Of a stretch of DNA of 64,000 bases, positions 63,854 to 64,000 are shown in pieces. Source of the stretch: an uncultured Campylobacteraceae bacterium (GTDB lineage Bacteria; Campylobacterota; Campylobacteria; Campylobacterales; Arcobacteraceae); NCBI GenBank assembly GCA_937138295.1, contig CAKZOX010000155.1, positions 58,184-122,183 on the forward strand, in the 5' to 3' direction. The position numbers were made by a program, and so were the translations under genes. The notes beneath the pieces were generated by a model. The model saw only the letters and a list, made by a program, of their open reading frames with translations. It made no database searches and was not told the origin of the DNA. Within the stretch, counting starts at the first letter, position 1; the number at the start of each line of letters is the position of its first letter.

Positions 63854-64000
63854 TTGATAAACTCTTTTTTTTCACTTTTATCTAAAAAACTCCAAGCAAC
63901 AATTCTAGTGACCTTTTGTCCATGGGACATCTCTATGACTTTTATTTCTTTTGCTTTTATATCTTTTAATGCTTTTTTAATAGGATTAATGTTTTCTTTT
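63841..64000 (-). CDS. rlmF: RlmF-like 23S rRNA adenine-N6 methyltransferase (C-terminal fragment; runs off the window)
   Basis: The last 52 codons of a minus-strand gene are in the window. The peptide contains IKVIEMSHGQKVTRIVAWSF, close to the C-terminal EMxQGxKxSRFxAWxF motif of RlmF, which methylates A1618 of 23S rRNA. The stop TAA is at 63841-63843. Catalytic motifs lie outside the window, so the name rests on the C-terminus only. Confidence 0.62.
   Translation of the reverse strand, partial: KENINPIKKALKDIKAKEIKVIEMSHGQKVTRIVAWSFLDKSEKKEFINYFK

Noticed and set aside
1..64000. CRISPR arrays, insertion sequences, prophage or tRNA-linked islands
   Set aside because: No regularly spaced repeats, transposase or integrase motifs, or tRNA-like T-loop sequences were seen in reading both strands.

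Overview
The window is AT-rich (roughly 70 % A+T by eye), tightly packed and carries genes on both strands. Gene content points to a member of the Arcobacteraceae (Campylobacterota; Arcobacter in the broad sense). The evidence is a long-form Hpf, the families of FtsK, LpxD and Der seen here, many cytoplasmic and Cache-type chemoreceptors with CZB domains, a TIGR00303-like CobT, an SO_0444-type Cu/Zn permease and small conserved Campylobacterota proteins. This assignment comes from reading the proteins, not from a database search. I see no rRNA, tRNA, insertion sequence, prophage or CRISPR array. No stretch of more than about 260 bases lacks a feature.

Region 1-17.3 kb is mostly housekeeping on the minus strand: the N-terminal part of lptD, an RDD membrane protein, purD preceded by a probable 6S RNA, hemD, a SulP anion transporter, der, hpf, ftsK, lpxD and ilvBH. 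It then has a Ppx/GppA protein, pssA, a PagL-like lipid A deacylase, a DUF523 protein and a TtcA-like protein. Two plus-strand orphans lie among them: a divergent flagellin-like protein and a mini-protein resembling the C-terminus of flagellar rod/hook proteins. Region 17.4-25.2 kb holds a small-protein/HTH pair, moeA, a DMT exporter, a Cu/Zn permease, rmuC, an M48 protease, a secreted PLD-like protein and ybgC.

Region 25.2-48.7 kb is a signalling island. A minus-strand operon encodes a degenerate receiver protein, CheY-like, CheW, a haem-binding-type chemoreceptor, a STAS-like protein, CheA, CheR, a kinase-like protein lacking its phospho-histidine, CheD and CheB. CheA has no fused receiver, so this is probably a second chemosensory system, separate from the CheAY type usual in Campylobacterota. 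Divergent from it is a plus-strand operon of receiver proteins, an OmpR-type regulator and a large hybrid kinase. Three receiver proteins across the divide share a C-terminal helical domain. Two further chemoreceptors and a large receiver-PAS kinase flank the island.

Region 48.7-64 kb has an aldo/keto reductase, a SLAC1/TDT transporter, a compact cobalamin locus (btuB-btuF-btuD-btuC-cobT-cobU-cobQ-cobS, all minus), a TauE/SafE protein with a NosL-like protein, a 2-hydroxyacid dehydrogenase, a HAD phosphatase, an RsuA-type pseudouridine synthase, aat and the C-terminus of rlmF.

The most unusual observation is that two genes, ftsK and a 105-106-codon HTH gene, lack any usable ATG, GTG or TTG at the expected start. 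Each has an ATA codon six bases after a good Shine-Dalgarno sequence, so AUA initiation is a testable hypothesis here.
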